Source of the DNA: CAG-791 sp963591995
GTDB lineage: Bacteria; Bacillota; Clostridia; Lachnospirales; Lachnospiraceae
Direction: 5' to 3'
Assembly (NCBI GenBank): GCA_963591995.1
Contig: CAVAUJ010000015.1
Span: forward strand, 1 to 48,300
DNA length: 48,300 nt
How positions within the stretch are numbered: the first letter of the stretch is position 1; each line of letters opens with the position of its first letter. The notes beneath the pieces were generated by a model that searched no databases, had not been told where the DNA came from, and saw only the letters and a list, made by a program, of their open reading frames with translations. Positions 32,927 to 41,781 of the stretch are shown one piece after another. The position numbers were made by a program, and so were the translations under genes.

Positions 32927-34014
32927 ATGAATTTTAACGAGTTTCAGGCGCAGGTTCGTACCGAAATGCAGGAGCAGTTCCCGCAGCTGCAGTTCGGCCT
33001 TCAGGAAGTCAATAAACTGCAGGGACAGTCATACAAGGGACTGTCCGTTAAGCCGGAGGGCGGTAACATTGCGGCAACGCTGAATCTGGAGCCGTTTTAT
33101 GAACGGCTGAACAAAGGGGCTTCTCTTCGCAGCGTAATGGGAAAAATCAGTAGAACGGTAGCGGAAGCGCAGGCCCATATGCCGCAGGTGGATACAGATA
33201 TGCTGACAGACTACGGGCAGATGAAGGATAAGCTGGTAATACAGCTGCTCCCGCAGAAAGGCAATGAGGAAAGGCTGGCGCAGATCCCTCATCAGAAGAT
33301 AGAGGACATGGCCTTGGTTTACCGTTTTGAGTTGGAACAGAACGACAAGGGTACCTCCAGTATTCTGGTGACCAACAATATGCTGCAGAATTACGGAATT
33401 TCCGAACAGCAGCTGCAGGCCGATGCCATGGATGCGGCAGTAAAGAACCATCCTGCATCCCTTCGCAACATGAACGACGTCCTGGGTGAAATGTTGGGTG
33501 GGATGGTCCCGGATGAACCTGCCCTTCTGTGGGTCGCAACCGTGCAGGGCGGGCAGAACGGTGCCTGTGCGATTCAGTATCCGGGATTCCTGGAACAGGC
33601 AGCCGAAACACTGAAGGGCAATTTCTTCGTTCTTCCTTCTTCGGTTCATGAGGTGCTGCTGGTCGCCGATGATGGTACTGTGCAGCTCCCGGATCTGGAG
33701 CAGATGGTTCGCGATGTCAACGAGACGGAGGTGGCCCCGGTAGATCGCCTGTCTGATACGGTTTTCCACTATGACAGTGAAAGTCATGTCTTTGAAAGTG
33801 CCAGAAATGCGCAGATGCGTGCGTCCATGATGGAAGAAGCCGTGTTGGAAGATGAGCCGGCACCGGCTTTTGCACAGGAGAGCGGTACGATCACGGCACT
33901 GCTGGTCGAGCCGGAAAAGCATCCGCAGGTGGTGCAGATCGGTACCGAGCTCTCTGATCTGCAGGCTGCCGTCGGCGGCTATATCGAAGTGGTTTATCCC
34001 TTTGAGGATCCGGT
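32927..34014 (+). CDS. DUF5688/DUF3846-like protein, 3' end lost in assembly gap
   Basis: A protein of at least 362 residues on an unbroken frame up to the N-run. The first 290 or so residues (NFNEFQAQVRTEMQEQFP to VLPSSVHEVLLVADDG) resemble DUF5688 proteins of conjugative elements. A DUF3846-like segment (about 325-362, ITALLVEPEKHPQVVQIG and VGGYIEVVYPFEDP) follows, so the two are fused here or joined by unseen sequence. Neither domain has a proven function, and both are typical cargo of such elements. Its true end, and whether one or two genes lie in the gap, cannot be told. Bases 34425-34448 probably encode the last eight codons of a gene hidden in the gap (KQRRPRR, stop). Confidence 0.7.
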
Positions 34015-34423
34015 NNNNNNNNNNNNNNNNNNNNNNNNNNNNNNNNNNNNNNNNNNNNNNNNNNNNNNNNNNNNNNNNNNNNNNNNNNNNNNNNNNNNNN
34101 NNNNNNNNNNNNNNNNNNNNNNNNNNNNNNNNNNNNNNNNNNNNNNNNNNNNNNNNNNNNNNNNNNNNNNNNNNNNNNNNNNNNNNNNNNNNNNNNNNNN
34201 NNNNNNNNNNNNNNNNNNNNNNNNNNNNNNNNNNNNNNNNNNNNNNNNNNNNNNNNNNNNNNNNNNNNNNNNNNNNNNNNNNNNNNNNNNNNNNNNNNNN
34301 NNNNNNNNNNNNNNNNNNNNNNNNNNNNNNNNNNNNNNNNNNNNNNNNNNNNNNNNNNNNNNNNNNNNNNNNNNNNNNNNNNNNNNNNNNNNNNNNNNNN
34401 NNNNNNNNNNNNNNNNNNNNNNN
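34015..34423. other. Assembly gap (409 N)
   Basis: Undetermined bases between the DUF3846 region and pcfB; at least one gene end is hidden here. Confidence 0.99.
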
Positions 34424-34454
34424 GAAGCAAAGACGGCCGAGGAGGTGATGAGCG

Positions 34455-34931
34455 TTGCAGGAGGAAGTGGAGAACAGAACCGTCAACCTGGCAATCAGCA
34501 CAACGAAACTGACTGCCAGGGTCATTGTCCGGGCAGGACTGAAGGGCATTGCGATCCTGAAAAAGAGAACCATCGACAAAAAGCCGGTGGGCAAGCAGTC
34601 CATCAAGAAGCTGATCGGACAGAATCAGGGCGTCTCTAATATCGACGTTGCCAAAACAGACCTGAAGGGCTTTGAAAAGCATGCCCGGAAGTACGGTGTG
34701 GATTATGCGGTCACCAAAGATGCTTCCGGAGCAAAGCCGAAATACCTGGTGTTCTTCAAGGCGAGGGACGCGGATGCCATGACGGCTGCATTCAACGCCT
34801 ATTCGGCAGAAATCCTGAAAAATACGAAACGGCCCAGCGTTCTGAAGACGCTGCACAGACTGATGGATGCCGTCAAAGAGATCCCGGCGAAGATCATCAC
34901 GAAAGATAAGCAGAGGGTGCAGGCACGATGA
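34455..34931 (+). CDS. pcfB: PcfB/DUF3801-family conjugation protein
   Basis: Accessory protein that always precedes the VirD4-like coupling protein in Tn1549-type elements; in Enterococcus pCF10, PcfB interacts with PcfC. Of its 158 residues the signature spans LAISTTKLTARVIVRAG, KPVGKQSIKKLIGQNQG and FEKHARKYGVDYAV, and the C terminus is highly basic. The TTG at 34455 has AGGAGGTGAT nine bases upstream, a near-perfect binding site. The stop overlaps the next start (ATGA), so it is coupled to virD4. Confidence 0.88.
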   Translation: MQEEVENRTVNLAISTTKLTARVIVRAGLKGIAILKKRTIDKKPVGKQSIKKLIGQNQGVSNIDVAKTDLKGFEKHARKYGVDYAVTKDASGAKPKYLVFFKARDADAMTAAFNAYSAEILKNTKRPSVLKTLHRLMDAVKEIPAKIITKDKQRVQAR

Positions 34932-36688
34932 ATATGGATACCGATAAGCTGAAAAGACAATTGATCCGGGCACTTCCCTATATCATCACAGGCCTTATCT
35001 GTACGAACTTCGGCGAAGCATGGCGGCTGGCAGAGGGAGAAAACAGTTCGCAGAAGCTGCTGTCTTTCTTTGATGCGATCGGGCCGGCATTCGGCAACCC
35101 TTTGCCGAGTTTTCATTCGCCGGATCTGCCGGTGGGTCTTGCCTGCGGGGTAGGACTCTGGCTGGCGGTCTATCTGAAAGGGAAGAATGCCAAAAATTTT
35201 AAACACAACCTCGAGTATGGCTCCGCAAGGTGGGGCGTTCCCAAAGACATCGAACCGTTCATGGATCCTGCCTTTGAAAACAACATTATCCTTACCAGAA
35301 CGGAGCGGCTGATGATGAGCAACCGGCCGAAGAATCCTGCCAATGCCAGAAACAAAAACGTTCTGATCGTGGGTGGTTCCGGTTCCGGCAAGACCAGGTT
35401 CTGGATCAAACCGAACCTGCTTCAGCTCCACAGCTCTTATGTATTGACAGATCCGAAGGGTACAACGCTGCTCGAGGTGGGCAATGCCTTTGTGCATGCC
35501 GGTTACAGGATCAAGATCTTCAATACCATCAATTTCCGCAAGTCGATGCACTATAATCCGTTCGCCTATATCAACAGCGAAAAGGACATTCTGAAGCTTA
35601 CCGCCACGCTGATGACCAATACCAAGGGTGACGGAAAAGGCGGAGATCCGTTCTGGGACAAGGCAGAAACGCTGCTGTACTGTGCGCTGATCGGGTATAT
35701 CCACTATGAAGCACCGTTGGAAGAGCAGAACTTTGCCACTTTGATTGAATTCATCAATGCCATGGAGGTCCGTGAGGATGATGAAGACTTTCAGAATCCT
35801 GTGGATCTGATGTTTGAAGACCTGAAAAAGAAAAAGCCGGATCACTTCGCCGTCCGGCAATATGCTAAATTTAAGCTGGCAGCCGGAAAGACACTCAAGA
35901 GTATTTTAGTTTCTGCCGGTGCCCGCCTTGCTCCCTTCGATATTCAGGAGGTTCGCGACATTACCATGTACGACGAACTGGAGCTGGATACCCTGGGAGA
36001 TGAGAAAACTGCCCTGTTCCTGATGATGTCGGACACAGACGGCAGTTTTAATTTTCTGATCAGTATGATCTACACACAGCTGTTCAACCTGCTGTGTGAG
36101 AAAGCGGACGATGTGTACGGCGGCCGGCTTCCGGTTCACGTACGATGCCTGATCGATGAGGCCGCCAATATCGGCCAGATCCCGAATCTTGAAAAGCTGG
36201 TCGCCACCATCCGTTCCCGTGAGATCAGTGCCTGTCTGGTGCTGCAGGCAAGATCCCAGCTGAAAGCAATTTATAAGGACAATGCCGATACGATCATCGG
36301 CAACATGGATTCCCAGGTCTTCCTGGGAGGTTCGGAGCCCACTACCCTGAAAGAACTTTCGGAAGCCCTCGGCAAGGAAACGATCGATACCTTCAATACC
36401 TCGGATACGCGGGGCAACAGTCCGAGCTACGGAACGAACTATCAGAAGCTGGGGAAAGAGCTCATGAGCCGCGATGAGATCGCCGTGCTGGACGGCAGCA
36501 AATGCATCCTGCAGCTGCGCGGCGTCCGTCCTTTTCTTTCAGACAAATATGATCTGACCAAGCACCCGAATTACCAATACACTGCCGACTATGACAAGAA
36601 ACTCACCTTTGACATTGAGAAGTTCCTGAACACCAGGGCAAAGCTTCGTGCCAACGATGCGTTTTTTGTTGTTCCGGCGGAAGAATAG
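34928..36688 (+). CDS. virD4: VirD4/TraG-like type IV coupling protein
   Basis: Membrane ATPase that links the relaxase-DNA complex to the conjugation channel. Two N-terminal hydrophobic segments (about 12-28 and 66-82) precede the motor domain, with Walker A GGSGSGKT (149-156), a DPKGTTLLEVG block and Walker B DEAANIGQ (410-417). The 586-residue length is typical of VirD4 proteins of Tn1549-like elements. It overlaps pcfB by four bases, as PcfC does with PcfB in pCF10. It is the best sign that this element can transfer. Confidence 0.95.
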   Translation: MNMDTDKLKRQLIRALPYIITGLICTNFGEAWRLAEGENSSQKLLSFFDAIGPAFGNPLPSFHSPDLPVGLACGVGLWLAVYLKGKNAKNFKHNLEYGSARWGVPKDIEPFMDPAFENNIILTRTERLMMSNRPKNPANARNKNVLIVGGSGSGKTRFWIKPNLLQLHSSYVLTDPKGTTLLEVGNAFVHAGYRIKIFNTINFRKSMHYNPFAYINSEKDILKLTATLMTNTKGDGKGGDPFWDKAETLLYCALIGYIHYEAPLEEQNFATLIEFINAMEVREDDEDFQNPVDLMFEDLKKKKPDHFAVRQYAKFKLAAGKTLKSILVSAGARLAPFDIQEVRDITMYDELELDTLGDEKTALFLMMSDTDGSFNFLISMIYTQLFNLLCEKADDVYGGRLPVHVRCLIDEAANIGQIPNLEKLVATIRSREISACLVLQARSQLKAIYKDNADTIIGNMDSQVFLGGSEPTTLKELSEALGKETIDTFNTSDTRGNSPSYGTNYQKLGKELMSRDEIAVLDGSKCILQLRGVRPFLSDKYDLTKHPNYQYTADYDKKLTFDIEKFLNTRAKLRANDAFFVVPAEE

Positions 36689-36702
36689 GAGGATAAGCCA
36701 AA

Positions 36703-37224
36703 ATGGAAAATGACAGATATTCAGTGCCGGGCGATGTTCCCGACTTTGTAAGAGAAGCGGAAGAAATGCTGGCAAACGGAGAAACCATTCCGGAGCAGGC
36801 GGAGGTCACCATCAAGTTCGGCAAGGGTCTTGTGGGAGACCCCTTCACTTCCAGAAACGGCAAGGAGCTGGTGGAGGTAAAGATCCCCAACGCAGATCCT
36901 GCCGATACCCGTCCGTGGGAGAGCTTCGTGATCTCCCCGAAGATGATCCACGATAACAAGTTCGGCAAAGGCGTCTGGATGAAGCTGCCGGAGGACGGCA
37001 CTACCCGACTTTCCCGTTCGGTGAGAGACGGCGTCGATGCTGCCGGCAAAAATATCTGGAGGCGGGAAACCAGGGAGGTTACCAACGCAGAGCTGAAGGC
37101 CCTGATGGAAGCCTACAAAGAAAAAAGCAGAGGATCCGTACTCTCGGACCTATCTGACCGGAAGGAAGGTACAGCGGCTGCGTCTTCCGGAAAAGGGGTA
37201 AGGAAACAGGAAACTGCAAGATAA
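36703..37224 (+). CDS. Conserved-looking conjugative-element protein, function unknown
   Basis: A 173-residue soluble protein of unknown function. It begins MENDRYSVPGDVPDFVREAEEML and has a beta-rich middle (VTIKFGKGLVGDPFTSRNGK, WESFVISPKMIHDNKFGKG, WMKLPEDG) and a charged helical tail (TNAELKALMEAYKEKS) ending in a basic, low-complexity region. GGAGGATAAG lies about ten bases before the ATG, and it starts 14 bases after virD4, so it is part of the same operon. A single-strand DNA-binding or coupling role is possible from the fold impression only. Confidence 0.6.
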   Translation: MENDRYSVPGDVPDFVREAEEMLANGETIPEQAEVTIKFGKGLVGDPFTSRNGKELVEVKIPNADPADTRPWESFVISPKMIHDNKFGKGVWMKLPEDGTTRLSRSVRDGVDAAGKNIWRRETREVTNAELKALMEAYKEKSRGSVLSDLSDRKEGTAAASSGKGVRKQETAR

Positions 37225-37284
37225 CGTAACATGGGTAACAAGAACAAAACCTCCATTGCCCGATATTCACAAAAGGAATACTAT

Positions 37285-37314
37285 AATGTCAGGTGGGATA
37301 TCCCACCTGACATT
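37285..37314. promoter_or_regulatory. 30-bp perfect palindrome, probable operator
   Basis: AATGTCAGGTGGGAT (37285-37299) is followed at once by its exact reverse complement (37300-37314), with no spacer. TATAAT at 37282-37287 overlaps its left edge, so a bound dimer would block the promoter of the small gene at 37331. The ribosome binding site GGAGGTG begins seven bases after it. Confidence 0.75.
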
Positions 37315-37330
37315 GCTGGTGGAGGTGTTG

Positions 37331-37573
37331 ATGATGACCGTAGTAAAGGATTATACAGTTCATATTGACAACAAAAAACGGGTAACGCTGCGTGGAGCTT
37401 TATATCAGTATTACAACGTAAAGGAATATGATAATGGTTGTATTATGTTGGAGCCGAGGGAATTAACGGTTCCTGAGAGCATATCCGCTGCTACTTTAAG
37501 AGATATGGATAAGGCAATCCGTAATTTTAAAATGGGCGAGGTTTCTCAGCCGGTTGATTTATCGGATTTCTAA
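37331..37573 (+). CDS. Small AbrB/antitoxin-like protein
   Basis: An 80-residue protein. Its first half, YTVHIDNKKRVTLRGA then YNVKEYDNGCIMLEPREL, resembles the swapped-hairpin DNA-binding fold of AbrB/MazE-type antitoxins (a resemblance, not a proven match). The second half (TVPESISAATLRDMDKAI, VDLSDF) is helical and acidic. GGAGGTG lies five and eight bases before two adjacent ATGs (37331, 37334). It is visibly more AT-rich than its neighbours. A perfect palindrome sits over its promoter and a strong terminator closes it, so it is a self-contained, probably autoregulated unit inside the transfer operon. No toxin gene is adjacent. Confidence 0.6.
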   Translation: MMTVVKDYTVHIDNKKRVTLRGALYQYYNVKEYDNGCIMLEPRELTVPESISAATLRDMDKAIRNFKMGEVSQPVDLSDF

Positions 37574-37595
37574 AAAGGTGCAATATAAAGTGAGG

Positions 37596-37639
37596 AAAAG
37601 GGTCGATCATTGAAGTGATTTCAGTGACCGGCCTTTTTT
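37596..37639 (+). terminator. Terminator of the small regulator gene
   Basis: AAAAGGGTCG-A-TCATTGAA pairs with TTCAGTGA-C-CGGCCTTTT with one A-C mismatch and a few wobbles, loop GTGAT, then T-run to 37639. Confidence 0.85.
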
Positions 37640-37708
37640 GTACCCATAAAGAGAAGCGCTGTCGGAATTTCAAGTCTGATCGAACGACGCCATCCGCTCC
37701 TTACATAG

Positions 37709-37739
37709 CCGGATTTCTGATACGAATCGGAAATACCGG
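37709..37739. other. Imperfect 13-bp hairpin upstream of maff2
   Basis: CCGGATTTCTGAT pairs with ATCGGAAATACCGG with one bulge and one wobble, loop ACGA. A second stem TGCCCG/CGGGCA (37815-37829) sits just before the maff2 binding site. They lie in about 270 bases without a credible gene and may be mRNA-processing or regulatory structures. Confidence 0.55.
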
Positions 37740-37847
37740 CCATGTTCTTTTGCAGGTGCACATGTGAAAGAAAACACTATCAATCAGCCTGAAAGGGCTG
37801 AAGACCACAAGGAATGCCCGGTTCGGGCAAACAAGGAGGAAAACGTA

Positions 37848-38063
37848 ATGGAATTTTTCAACAGCGCAGTAACCGTTCTTCAGACGCTCGTGATCGCTCT
37901 GGGCGCAGGTCTTGGTATCTGGGGCGCGATCAATCTTCTGGAAGGGTACGGCAACGACAATCCGGGCGCGAAGTCCCAGGGCATGAAGCAGCTTATGGCC
38001 GGCGGCGGTGTTGCCCTGATCGGCACGACTCTGGTACCGCTGCTTTCCGGTCTCTTCGGCTGA
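37848..38063 (+). CDS. Maff2-family small membrane protein
   Basis: A 71-residue protein with two hydrophobic helices (LQTLVIALGAGLGIWGAINL and GGGVALIGTTLVPLLSGLF) around a glycine/asparagine loop, the form of Maff2 proteins in Tn1549-like elements. Its size, topology and place before VirB6/PrgI/VirB4 suggest a VirB2-like pilin or channel piece (inference). AAGGAGGAAAAC precedes the ATG at 37848; a GTG in frame at 37764 would add 28 poorly matching residues. Confidence 0.85.
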   Translation: MEFFNSAVTVLQTLVIALGAGLGIWGAINLLEGYGNDNPGAKSQGMKQLMAGGGVALIGTTLVPLLSGLFG

Positions 38064-38079
38064 GAAAGGGGTGTAATCG

Positions 38080-38946
38080 TTGGACAGTGTACTCGAACAG
38101 ATCTCGGAATGGCTGAAAGGTATTCTCATATCCGCGATCATGAATCTTCTGTCGGGGCTGTTCGATTCGGTGAACACGCAGGTTGGCGATGTTGCTTCTC
38201 AGGTAGGGATGACTCCGGACGCTTTCTCGCCCGGAGTTTTCTCTATGATCCGTAATGTTTCCGAATCGGTCATTATCCCGATCGCGGGCATGATACTTAC
38301 GTTCATTGCCTGCTATGAGCTGATCCAGATGATCATTGATCACAATAACCTGGCCAACTTTGAAACATGGATCTTTTTCAAGTGGTTCTTCAAAACCTTC
38401 GTAGCCGTAATGCTGATCACCAACACCTTTAACATCGTGATGGCCGTCTTTGATGTGGCGCAGCATGTGGTGAACAGCGCAGGCGGGATCATTTCCGGCT
38501 CCACATCCGTGGACGCCTCGGCGCTGGAGGGTATGCAGGCCACGCTGGAAGAAATGGAAATCGGACCGCTGTTCGGACTGCTTTTCCAGGCATTGATCGT
38601 TCAGGTGACGACCAAAGCGTTGGGCGTTGTCATCTTCATGATCGTCTACGGACGAATGATCGAGATCTATCTGATGACCAGTCTTGCACCGATCCCGTTT
38701 GCGACCTTCGGAAACCGTGAACAGAGCCAGGTGGGACAAAATTATCTGCGATCCCTGTGTGCCCTGGGTTTCCAGGGGTTCCTCATCATGATCTGCGTAG
38801 GCATCTATGCGGTACTGATCCAGAGTGTGTCTTTTTCAAGCGATATCATCGGCTCCATCTGGGGTGTTCTCGGCTACACCGTGCTGCTGTGCTTCACCCT
38901 GTTCAAGACCGGTTCTCTTGCAAAAAGCGTGTTCTCGGCACACTGA
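38080..38946 (+). CDS. VirB6/TrbL-like conjugal transfer membrane protein
   Basis: Polytopic inner channel protein of the mating apparatus, 288 residues with five to six membrane helices (for example SVIIPIAGMILTFIACYELI, FVAVMLITNTFNIVMAVF, TKALGVVIFMIVYG). The short block EIYLMTSLAPIPFATFGN is conserved in the VirB6-like proteins of these elements. The start is TTG at 38080, with GAAAGGGGTG upstream. It lies 16 bases after maff2 and just before PrgI, as in related elements. Confidence 0.85.
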   Translation: MDSVLEQISEWLKGILISAIMNLLSGLFDSVNTQVGDVASQVGMTPDAFSPGVFSMIRNVSESVIIPIAGMILTFIACYELIQMIIDHNNLANFETWIFFKWFFKTFVAVMLITNTFNIVMAVFDVAQHVVNSAGGIISGSTSVDASALEGMQATLEEMEIGPLFGLLFQALIVQVTTKALGVVIFMIVYGRMIEIYLMTSLAPIPFATFGNREQSQVGQNYLRSLCALGFQGFLIMICVGIYAVLIQSVSFSSDIIGSIWGVLGYTVLLCFTLFKTGSLAKSVFSAH

Positions 38947-38956
38947 GAAGGGAGAA

Positions 38957-39075
38957 NNNNNNNNNNNNNNNNNNNNNNNNNNNNNNNNNNNNNNNNNNNN
39001 NNNNNNNNNNNNNNNNNNNNNNNNNNNNNNNNNNNNNNNNNNNNNNNNNNNNNNNNNNNNNNNNNNNNNNNNNNN
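38957..39075. other. Assembly gap (119 N)
   Basis: Undetermined bases that hide the start of the PrgI gene; GAAGGGAGAA just before the gap is its likely ribosome binding site. Confidence 0.99.
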
Positions 39076-39443
39076 CGGCAGCGCTGATCGGCGTGCCGTC
39101 CTTTTTCCTTCTTAAGAAAACAGGCAATGTCAGTATGGCGGCACTTTGCATGATGGTGATCATGCTGCCGTTTTTCTTTCTCGGCATGTACGAGAGGGAC
39201 GGGCAGCCCTTAGAGAAGATCGCGAAACAGTTTATTGAGGCCAAATTCATAAGGCCTAAGGTCCGGCCTTATCAGACGGACAATTATTATGCCGTCCTGC
39301 TGCGGCAGGCACAGGCGGAAAAGGAGGTAAACGCTATTGTTTACGGCAAAAAGCCTGTTTCACAAACAGGAAAAAAGAGATCTGAACATGCCGGCCAATC
39401 TGACAAAGCGCCAGCAAAAGCAGGTGCGAAAGATCATCGCTGA
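39076..39443 (+). CDS. PrgI-family protein, 5' end in assembly gap
   Basis: VirB3-like membrane protein of the conjugation channel. After the gap the frame reads IGVPSFFLLKKTGN, a hydrophobic hairpin (MAALCMMVIMLPFFFLGMYE), then PLEKIAKQFIEAKFIRPKVRPYQTDNYY (split: PLEKIAKQF, RPKVRPYQT), which is the PrgI signature. A basic, low-complexity tail ends the protein. The start probably lies a few bases into the gap. Its last 107 bases overlap the VirB4 gene in another frame, an arrangement seen in related elements. Confidence 0.8.
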
Positions 39444-41778
39444 TGCCAGGAAAAACGACGGGATCCCCCGAACGGCACAGCAGTCCATTCCGTTCCAGCG
39501 CATGTTCCCTGACGGGATCTGCCGAGTATCGGACCACTACTACACCAAGACGATTCAGTATCAGGACATCAATTATCAGCTGGCGCAGGAAGAAGACAAG
39601 AAAGCCATCTTTGAAGAGTGGTGCTCCTTTCTGAATTTCTTCGACAGCTCCATTCATTTCGAGCTGTCCTTCATGAATATGGCCACGGATGTCTCCAGCT
39701 TTGAAAAGAAGATCCACATCCCGGCCCGGCAGGACCACTTCAATGCCGTGCGCAGCGAATACAGCCAGATGCTGCGGAGCCAGCTGGCACAGGGCAACAA
39801 CGGTCTTACAAAGACCAAATTTATTACCTTCGGCATCGAGGCAGCTTCCATGCGGGAGGCGAAGCCCAGGCTGATCCATGTGCAGACGGACCTGATCAAT
39901 AACTTTCGGCGCCTTGGGGTCATTGCTACAGTATTGAATGGCAAGGAACGGCTGCAGCTGATGCATGCCATGTTTCACATGGGAGACGATGACCGGTTCT
40001 GCTTTGAGTGGAAGTGGCTCCCGGAATCCGGACTTTCCGTGAAGGATTTCATTGCACCGAGCTCCTTCTCCTTCCCGGGAGGCAGGACCTTTACCATGGG
40101 AAGCCTGCATGGGGCGATGAGTTATCTGCAGATCGCGGCGCCGGAATTGTCGGACCAGATATTGAAGGAATTCCTGGAGCTGGAATCCACCCAGATCGTT
40201 ACCCTGCACATCCGGTCTGTTGACCAGACAGCGGCCATCAAACAGATCAAGCACACCATTACGGAGCTTGACCGCAGCAAGATCGAGGAACAGAAGAAGG
40301 CGGTCCGTTCCGGATACGACATGGATATCATTCCCTCCGACCTTGCCACCTATGGGAAGGATGCAAAGGAAATCCTGAAGGAGCTGCAGTCTCAGAATGA
40401 GCGTATGTTCCTCATCACCTTTTTGGTCATGAGTACGGGAAAAACAAAGCAGGAGCTGGAAATCAATCTTCTCCATGCCTCATCGATTGCACAGAAGCAT
40501 AACTGCAACCTACGGAGACTGGATTTCCAACAGGAGCAGGGACTGATGAGCAGCCTGCCGCTGGCTAACAATTTTATAAGGATCCAGCGGCAGATGACCA
40601 CGAGTGCCACGGCCATCATGATCCCCTTCACCACACAGGAGCTTTTTCAGACAGGAAACGAGGCCCTTTATTACGGCCTGAACGCATTGTCCAACAACCT
40701 GATCATGGTGGACCGCAAGAAGCTGAAGAACCCCAACGGTCTGATCCTGGGTACCCCCGGCTCCGGTAAATCCTTCAGTGCGAAACGTGAGATCGCCAAT
40801 GCTTTTCTGGTCACCGATGACGACGTGATCATCTGTGATCCGGAAGCGGAGTACAGGGCACTGGTGGAATGCTTCGAGGGACAGGTCATCAAGATCAGCC
40901 CCACCAGCACGCAGTATATCAATCCCATGGATATCAATTCCAACTACTCGGAGGAAGACAATCCCCTCGCGCTGAAGAGCGACTTCATCCTTTCCCTCTG
41001 TGAGCTGGTGGTCGGCGGAAAAGAAGGCCTGCAGCCTGTGGAGAAAACGGTCATCGACCGCTGTGTGCATCAGATCTATCAGGGCTATTTTGCGGATCCC
41101 TGTCCGGAGAACATGCCGATCCTGGAGGATCTGTATAACGCACTCCTTCTGCAGGAGGAGAAAGAGGCAAGACACGTGGCGACTGCTCTTGAAATTTATG
41201 TAAAGGGCTCGCTGAACCTGTTCAATCACCGCACGAATGTGGACGTGCACAACCGTCTGGTCTGCTATGACATCAAGGAGCTGGGCAAGCAGCTGAAGAA
41301 GCTAGGCATGCTGATCGTGCAGGATCAGGTCTGGGGCAGAGTCACCGCGAACCGCTCCATCGGCAAATCCACCTGGTACTACATGGATGAGTTCCATCTG
41401 CTCTTAAAGGAGGAGCAGACAGCGGCTTATTCGGTGGAGATCTGGAAGCGATTCCGTAAATGGGGCGGCATTCCCACCGGTATCACACAGAACGTGAAGG
41501 ACCTGCTGATCAGCCGGGAGGTTTCCAATATCTTTGAAAACTCGGACTTTCTGTATCTCTTAAATCAGGCAGCCGGAGACCGGGAGATCCTGGCAAGACA
41601 GCTGAATATTTCCAAACGGCAGTTATCCTTTGTGACCCAGTCGGGGGAAGGTCAGGGACTTCTTTTTTACGGCAATGTCATCCTGCCCTTTGTGGATCAT
41701 TTCCCGACCAACATGAAGCTGTACAAGATCATGACGACCAGACTTTCGGAGGTGACGCCGAAAAAAAAGGAGGAATAA
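39337..41778 (+). CDS. virB4: VirB4-like conjugation ATPase
   Basis: Motor ATPase that assembles and powers the transfer channel. The N-terminal domain (about 1-430) binds the channel; the RecA-like domain has Walker A GTPGSGKS (472-479) and Walker B YYMDEFHLL (D684, E685), followed by WKRFRKWGGIPTGITQNV. It has 813 residues, the usual size of these proteins. The start is TTG at 39337 with AAGGAGG nine bases upstream; an ATG at 39388 would shorten it by 17 residues. It overlaps PrgI at the start and is three bases before the hydrolase gene. Confidence 0.95.
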   Translation: MFTAKSLFHKQEKRDLNMPANLTKRQQKQVRKIIADARKNDGIPRTAQQSIPFQRMFPDGICRVSDHYYTKTIQYQDINYQLAQEEDKKAIFEEWCSFLNFFDSSIHFELSFMNMATDVSSFEKKIHIPARQDHFNAVRSEYSQMLRSQLAQGNNGLTKTKFITFGIEAASMREAKPRLIHVQTDLINNFRRLGVIATVLNGKERLQLMHAMFHMGDDDRFCFEWKWLPESGLSVKDFIAPSSFSFPGGRTFTMGSLHGAMSYLQIAAPELSDQILKEFLELESTQIVTLHIRSVDQTAAIKQIKHTITELDRSKIEEQKKAVRSGYDMDIIPSDLATYGKDAKEILKELQSQNERMFLITFLVMSTGKTKQELEINLLHASSIAQKHNCNLRRLDFQQEQGLMSSLPLANNFIRIQRQMTTSATAIMIPFTTQELFQTGNEALYYGLNALSNNLIMVDRKKLKNPNGLILGTPGSGKSFSAKREIANAFLVTDDDVIICDPEAEYRALVECFEGQVIKISPTSTQYINPMDINSNYSEEDNPLALKSDFILSLCELVVGGKEGLQPVEKTVIDRCVHQIYQGYFADPCPENMPILEDLYNALLLQEEKEARHVATALEIYVKGSLNLFNHRTNVDVHNRLVCYDIKELGKQLKKLGMLIVQDQVWGRVTANRSIGKSTWYYMDEFHLLLKEEQTAAYSVEIWKRFRKWGGIPTGITQNVKDLLISREVSNIFENSDFLYLLNQAAGDREILARQLNISKRQLSFVTQSGEGQGLLFYGNVILPFVDHFPTNMKLYKIMTTRLSEVTPKKKEE

Positions 41779-41781
41779 GGC

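Noticed and set aside
37764..37847. GTG-started N-terminal extension of the Maff2 protein
   Set aside because: The added 28 residues are polar and unlike the family, whereas the ATG at 37848 has an AAGGAGG binding site and gives the normal size of 71 residues.
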